Below are positions 14,976-18,878 of a stretch of 18,878 nt of DNA, piece after piece. A program made the position numbers and the translations under genes. The notes beneath the pieces are model-generated. The model saw nothing but the letters and a program-made list of their open reading frames with translations, ran no database searches and was not told the DNA's origin. Within the stretch, counting starts at the first letter, position 1, and each line of letters opens with the position of its first letter. This DNA is from DSXH01 sp037446915 (GTDB lineage: Bacteria > Bacteroidota > Ignavibacteria > Ignavibacteriales > Melioribacteraceae): the NCBI GenBank assembly GCA_037446915.1, contig JBBIHP010000055.1, forward strand, positions 1 through 18,878. The letters run 5' to 3'.

Positions 14976-15350
14976 TCAAAGAACTACTCTTTTGTAAAGT
15001 AATTTATCCCTACCAAAATTTACTATTAAACCCAAACGGTAATTTGAAACTGCAAGGTAATTGATAGTCTGCTTAATAAATTCGTCGGGCATTCCATCAA
15101 CAGCTTTTACTTCAAGAATAATCTTGTCAAATACAGTAAAATCGGCATAATACTTATGAGGTAAAACTATTCCTTTGTATTTAATATCAAATTGTTTCTC
15201 TCTTTCATAAAAGATTCCTTTATTCCTAAATTCATACTCGAGTGCATCTTTATATACAATTTCTAAAAATCCGCCCCCTAATACTCTATGGACGTCCATA
15301 CAAATTCCTATAATCTGAAATGCTTCTTCTTTATAAATTAATTTACTCAT
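14976..15350 (-). CDS. GxxExxY family protein (PD-(D/E)XK nuclease superfamily), locus 2
   Basis: This protein of 124 residues reads leftward from the ATG at 15350. The motif is G27-FL-E30-IV-Y33. The nuclease-like core is D70 (YYADFTV) with E80-V-K82 (IILEVKAVDG), then INYLAVSNYRLGLIVNFG. It is clearly the same family as the gene at 3106 but diverged over most positions, so not a recent local duplication. No Shine-Dalgarno is visible before the start. The flanks are family 2 repeats: a complete palindrome touching its stop (TGA at 14978-14976) and a half copy 7 nt beyond its start. Confidence 0.9.
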   Translation of the reverse strand: MSKLIYKEEAFQIIGICMDVHRVLGGGFLEIVYKDALEYEFRNKGIFYEREKQFDIKYKGIVLPHKYYADFTVFDKIILEVKAVDGMPDEFIKQTINYLAVSNYRLGLIVNFGRDKLLYKRVVL

Positions 15351-15356
15351 TTTTAT

Positions 15357-15383
15357 TTAGTGTTAATTCGTGAAATTAGTGGC
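15357..15383. repeat. Family 2 repeat, single 27-nt arm
   Basis: It matches the left arm of the 14912-14938 copy in the same orientation (25 of 27 identical: TTAGTGTTA, then TTCGTG, then TTAGTGGC). The reverse-complementary second arm is not recognisable here; only a degraded stretch follows to about 15420. The two arms therefore flank the GxxExxY gene as direct repeats. Confidence 0.85.
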
Positions 15384-15552
15384 ATTTCCTCTGCTTCACT
15401 TACAAAAGTAAACTAATCAGAAGAAAAACTCATTATAATTCTTTATATAGTAATTTTCAGACTATCTACTTCCCCCACATCCAAATTAAATATCTTAAAA
15501 CTATTTCCGTATTTTTGTTGTTGTTAATTATATTCGATAAAGAAAGGGATTA

Positions 15553-16851
15553 ATGCCTTCAAAACCAAAAATATCTGTAATTACACTCGGTTGTTCAAAA
15601 AACACTGTTGATTCAGAAAGATTAATGAATCAGCTGAAACTAAATAAATTTGATCTCACAGAAAATCCCGAAGAAGCCGATTCGGTTGTAATAAATACAT
15701 GCGGATTTATTGACGCTGCAAAAGAAGAATCTGTAAATACGATTCTATCGGCTGTTGAATTAAAGAAAAAAGGTAAGCTCAAAAAAATAGTTGTTGCCGG
15801 ATGTCTTTCGGAGCGTTATATGGATGATCTGCGTAAGGAAATTCCAGAAGTTGATTCTTTCTTTGGCACAGAAGCTTACGAAGGTATCGTAAATGACTTT
15901 GGCGGAGATCTTAAGTATGAATTGCTCGGTGAAAGATTTCTAACCACTCCAAAACATTTTGCTTATTTAAAAATATCGGAGGGCTGCGATAACCCATGTT
16001 CATTCTGTGCTATTCCTTTAATGAGAGGTCTTCACAAATCCAAACCGATGGATGAGCTTTTACAAGAAGTAAAATTTCTTGCTGCTAAGGGAGTTAAAGA
16101 AATAAACATTATAGGACAGGATACAACTGACTATGGTAAAGAATCCGGTAAAAGAAATATTGCGGAACTCCTTAACAAAATTTCTTTAATTGATGGAATT
16201 GAATGGATTAGATTATTATATGCGTATCCATCGCACTTCCCGGATGATTTGATAAATGAGATTGCAGAAAATCCTAAGATTTGTAAATACATTGATATTC
16301 CGCTTCAGCATATTTCCGATAACGTTCTAAAATCGATGCGCCGGGGAATTACCAGGAGAAGAACAGTAGAACTTCTTAATAAATTACGAGAAAGAATACC
16401 GGATATTACTTTAAGAACAACATTTATTGTCGGCTATCCAAATGAAGGTGAAAAAGAATTCGAGGAACTTTGCGAGTTTGTTAAGGATATAAAGTTCGAC
16501 CGCATTGGAGTGTTCAATTATTCTGTTGAAGAGAATACACCTATTTTTATTCTTGGCGATCCCGTTCCACCAGAGGTTAAAGAAGAACGAAAAGCAATAC
16601 TGATGAATCTTCAAAAGGAACTATCACAAAGTAAGAACGAAAAACTTATCGGTAGAAATATGAAAGTAATTATTGATAATGTTGAAGGAGAATTTTACAT
16701 AGGAAGAACAGAAAAGGATGCACCTGAAGTAGATGGTGAAGTTCTGATTAAAGCAGAGGATAACAAGCTTAAAATAGGAAACTTTTATGACGTTGAAATT
16801 AATGACTGCAATGAGTATGATTTGTTCGGGAAAATTGATAATTCGAAATAA
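15553..16851 (+). CDS. rimO: Ribosomal protein uS12 methylthiotransferase RimO
   Basis: This radical-SAM methylthiotransferase modifies the conserved aspartate (D88 in E. coli numbering) of ribosomal protein uS12. It has 432 residues. The auxiliary-cluster cysteines are C14 (LGCSKNTVDSE), C50 (INTCGFIDAAKEES) and C84 (AGCLSERY). The radical SAM CxxxCxxC is C145, C149, C152 in EGCDNPCSFCAIPLMRG. The NTVDSE and CAIPLMRG signatures are RimO-specific and separate it from MiaB. A TRAM domain follows at the C-terminus. AAAGGGA lies just before ATG 15553. It is alone between the GxxExxY locus and the GWxTD gene. Confidence 0.96.
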   Translation: MPSKPKISVITLGCSKNTVDSERLMNQLKLNKFDLTENPEEADSVVINTCGFIDAAKEESVNTILSAVELKKKGKLKKIVVAGCLSERYMDDLRKEIPEVDSFFGTEAYEGIVNDFGGDLKYELLGERFLTTPKHFAYLKISEGCDNPCSFCAIPLMRGLHKSKPMDELLQEVKFLAAKGVKEINIIGQDTTDYGKESGKRNIAELLNKISLIDGIEWIRLLYAYPSHFPDDLINEIAENPKICKYIDIPLQHISDNVLKSMRRGITRRRTVELLNKLRERIPDITLRTTFIVGYPNEGEKEFEELCEFVKDIKFDRIGVFNYSVEENTPIFILGDPVPPEVKEERKAILMNLQKELSQSKNEKLIGRNMKVIIDNVEGEFYIGRTEKDAPEVDGEVLIKAEDNKLKIGNFYDVEINDCNEYDLFGKIDNSK

Positions 16852-16873
16852 AGTTTAATTTAATATAGATACC

Positions 16874-16901
16874 ATTTACAATACGATTTACAATTGTAAA
16901 T
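16874..16901. promoter_or_regulatory. 16-nt perfect palindrome with half-site, possible operator
   Basis: ATTTACAATTGTAAAT (16886-16901) is a perfect inverted repeat located 5 nt upstream of the ribosome-binding site of the GWxTD gene. A direct copy of its half, ATTTACAAT, lies at 16874-16882. It could be a protein-binding operator, or a member of the AT-rich degenerate repeats seen again at 18197-18330. Confidence 0.4.
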
Positions 16902-16919
16902 GCTAAAGGAGTAAATAAC

Positions 16920-18191
16920 ATGAAAAGGTTCTGGTTAATACTACTGGTTTTTGTTGTAACAGTGAATGCACAGGTTGAATATTCGGCGGAAACTAATCTG
17001 GCGATTAATGCACCAATGTTTTTTATCGATTTTGCAAATTATAAAAGTGATTTGCCGGATAAAGCCCGTTTAGATGTTTTCGTTCAGATTCCACACTCCT
17101 CAATTCAGTTCATCAAAAAAGATAATTCTTTTATTGGCGGATATAATGTAACTCTAACATTTTACGACCAGAATAAAAAGAATATCCTGTTTGAACGAAG
17201 CTGGCGGGAGAAAATAACTTTAGAAGATTTTACACAAACAATATCAAGAAACAATTACAATTTTTCATACAGATCATTCGATCTAAATCCCGGTAATTAT
17301 ACTATAAGATGTATTCTCGAAGATTCCGATTCCAGAAGAGCCGGTACCCGCGAATATAAAGCTGTATTGAAAAAACTGGATGATTCTCTTAGTGTTAGCG
17401 ATATAATTCTAATAACCGAAATAATAAAAGATCCTTCGGGCGATAAAGTTGTTCCTAATATTTCTAAAATGGTTTCTAATAAAACTAATTCGCTCCCATT
17501 CTCATTCGAAATTTATTCTAACAAAGACCAACAGGTTATTCTCGAATATCAAATTGAAAATCTTAGAAGCAAAATAACAACAAAATATATGGATCCTGTA
17601 TTTGTAAAAGCGGGGACAAATTCTATTTACCATACAATCGAAAATGTGAGTTTCAAACTGGGAGATTTTATCATAAGGATCATTCTGAAAGATAAAGACT
17701 GGAAAGAAGTTGCAACTTCAGAAAAATTATTCATATCAAAGATTTACGGATTTCCCAATTCAATTGTTGACCTTGATAAAGCAGTGGAACAATTACTTTA
17801 TATCGCATCGCCACAGGAAATTAGTTATATTAAGCAAGGTGAAAGTTACGACGAAAAACTTGACCGGTTTTTACAATTCTGGAACACAAAAAAACCGAAT
17901 CCGCAACTTGAAGAAAATCCCATTTTGTATGAATATTATAGAAGGGTTGAATACGCCAACAAAAATTTTAAGGGACTTTCTGAAGGATGGCGAACCGATA
18001 TGGGATTAATTTATGTTACTTTTGGTCCGCCCAATAATGTTGAAAGACGACCGATGGAAGCTAATTCAATTCCCTATGAAATCTGGGAATATTATGATTT
18101 AAATAGAGCGTTTATATTTGCAGACCCAACCGGATTTGGAGATTACCGGCTGGTAAATCCGGATTATAGCCGCTGGCCCGGATACAGATGA
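16920..18191 (+). CDS. Secreted GWxTD domain protein
   Basis: The protein has 423 residues with a signal peptide (MKRFWLILLVFVVTVNAQ) and a well-placed AAGGAG before ATG 16920. A long beta-sandwich-like middle (about 25-270) follows, with motifs such as FDLNPGNYTIRCILEDSDSR that resemble extracellular beta domains. The C-terminal GWxTD domain begins at G356-W-R-T-D360 and continues MGLIYVTFGPPNNVERRP, then YEIWEYYDL and FADPTGFGDYRLV. The domain is known from Bacteroidota, Chlorobiota and other lineages, but its function is not established; it is often on outer-surface or gliding-associated proteins. The gene seems monocistronic. It supports placement in the Ignavibacteria area. Confidence 0.9.
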   Translation: MKRFWLILLVFVVTVNAQVEYSAETNLAINAPMFFIDFANYKSDLPDKARLDVFVQIPHSSIQFIKKDNSFIGGYNVTLTFYDQNKKNILFERSWREKITLEDFTQTISRNNYNFSYRSFDLNPGNYTIRCILEDSDSRRAGTREYKAVLKKLDDSLSVSDIILITEIIKDPSGDKVVPNISKMVSNKTNSLPFSFEIYSNKDQQVILEYQIENLRSKITTKYMDPVFVKAGTNSIYHTIENVSFKLGDFIIRIILKDKDWKEVATSEKLFISKIYGFPNSIVDLDKAVEQLLYIASPQEISYIKQGESYDEKLDRFLQFWNTKKPNPQLEENPILYEYYRRVEYANKNFKGLSEGWRTDMGLIYVTFGPPNNVERRPMEANSIPYEIWEYYDLNRAFIFADPTGFGDYRLVNPDYSRWPGYR

Positions 18192-18196
18192 TAAAA

Positions 18197-18330
18197 AATG
18201 TATAATGTAAAGTGTATAATGATCAATAGTAGTAATTAGAAGCGTAGTATTATTAAAAATCAATTTCATATTCGATTTTCAATTCTCCTCATTTCATTAT
18301 ACATTATCAATTATTAATTATACATTATTG
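18197..18330. repeat. AT-rich degenerate repeat region (family 3)
   Basis: The space between the GWxTD stop and the sugar-kinase start carries inverted, degenerate copies of words like CATTATACATT. The left block is 18197-18227 and the right block 18291-18330, where ATTATACATTAT occurs twice at about 20-nt spacing. The blocks are partly complementary. The right block ends 3 nt before the ATG of the next gene. No other feature was recognised here. Confidence 0.55.
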
Positions 18331-18333
18331 AAA

Positions 18334-18878
18334 ATGATTCTTACAATTACAATCAATCCCTTGCTCGAGAAAAAACTTTACTTCAAAAACGTTAATTATG
18401 GTAAAGAGAACAGGGCATTTAAGGAAGTGTTAGCTGCCGGTGGAAAAGGAATTAATGTAAGCCGTCAATTAAATTACCTCGGAATGAAAAATTCCGCATT
18501 TACATTCATTGGCGGAAATAACGGAAAAATTTTCAGAAGCATTTTAGCACACGAAAAAATTGATTACTCGTCTGTATCTACAAAGTCAGAAACCCGCTCC
18601 GCTGATTTGATAATGGATCTAAATGAAAATAAAATTACAACATTCTTCGGTGTTAATAGTTCGATTAGTAAAGATGAATCCGATGACTTTAAAAACAAAC
18701 TCGAAAAAATGATTCAGAATTGTTCTGCTGTAGTTTTTTCTGGAAGCTCACCCTGTAAAGAAACCGATGATATTTTCCCTTATGGAATCGAACTTGCAAA
18801 CAAGCATGATAAAATCTCGGTACTAGATACTTATGGAGAACACTTATCAAGATGTATTGACTCCTCACCAACAGTAAT
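18334..18878 (+). CDS. PfkB-family sugar kinase, N-terminal part (1-phosphofructokinase/tagatose-6-phosphate kinase type)
   Basis: An open frame runs from ATG 18334 to the right edge (181 codons visible) without a stop. It starts MILTITINPLLEKKL and contains AAGGKGINVSRQLNYLG, the PfkB N-terminal signature of the 1-phosphofructokinase/LacC group. FIGGNNG and a later VVFSGSSP segment match the typical positions of this group. The catalytic GAGD motif would lie beyond the edge. It phosphorylates a sugar phosphate with ATP in the cytoplasm; the exact substrate (fructose-1-P, tagatose-6-P or other) is not readable. No Shine-Dalgarno is visible, and the AT-rich family 3 repeat runs almost to the start codon. 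Confidence 0.85.
   Translation, partial: MILTITINPLLEKKLYFKNVNYGKENRAFKEVLAAGGKGINVSRQLNYLGMKNSAFTFIGGNNGKIFRSILAHEKIDYSSVSTKSETRSADLIMDLNENKITTFFGVNSSISKDESDDFKNKLEKMIQNCSAVVFSGSSPCKETDDIFPYGIELANKHDKISVLDTYGEHLSRCIDSSPTV

Noticed and set aside
17710..18009. 99-residue ORF inside the GWxTD gene
   Set aside because: Alternate-frame shadow of a gene with a clear signal peptide and domain.
18689..18871. Minus-strand ORF at the right edge
   Set aside because: Antisense to the PfkB-type kinase frame, which has the GGKGxN signature.

Overview
The window is an AT-rich (about one third G+C by eye) bacterial chromosomal segment with an unsequenced gap of 100 N at 4151-4250. Gene content points to the Bacteroidota/Chlorobiota side of the tree, most likely an Ignavibacteria-type organism. 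The clues are a GWxTD-domain secreted protein, a Bacteroidetes-style LptE lipoprotein, a DUF3108 protein, many Sec signal peptides ending in A-Q, and a promoter matching the TAnnTTTG type. This assignment is inferred from families, not from a marker gene.

Layout. At the left edge (1-786, minus strand) is the start of a large secreted, beta-helix-like surface protein. It has a long leader with a promoter candidate and a tiny upstream ORF. From about 1189 to 3662 every intergenic space is filled with copies of one modular palindrome (family 1). Among these copies sit a 39-residue membrane protein, miaB, and a GxxExxY-type PD-(D/E)XK protein gene. A signal-peptide TPR/SPOR protein follows and is cut by the gap.

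The segment 4404-10724 is a co-directional envelope-oriented run: a sensorless sigma-54 activator overlapping lptE, a membrane-bound processive GT2 glycosyltransferase, a TPR protein, an AAG-type 3-methyladenine DNA glycosylase, a GT9 heptosyltransferase-like enzyme and a secreted DUF3108 protein. A promoter candidate at 10876-10906 then starts a tightly overlapped group: CPBP protease, zinc-ribbon/DUF2007 protein, cdsA, a second CPBP protease, and nearby a secreted S9-type peptidase. Together these suggest lipid, LPS and envelope assembly.

A second GxxExxY gene (minus strand, 14976-15350) is framed by a second palindrome family of different sequence but similar 9-nt module architecture. It is followed by rimO, the GWxTD protein, a third AT-rich repeat region, and the start of a PfkB-family sugar kinase running off the right edge.

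The most interesting signal is the pairing of each GxxExxY gene with its own modular palindrome family. In both cases the palindrome abuts or supplies the gene's stop codon. This resembles a small mobile or domesticated nuclease-palindrome system, conceptually like RAYT/REP, but that reading is inference. No tRNA, rRNA, CRISPR array, transposase or phage gene was seen.
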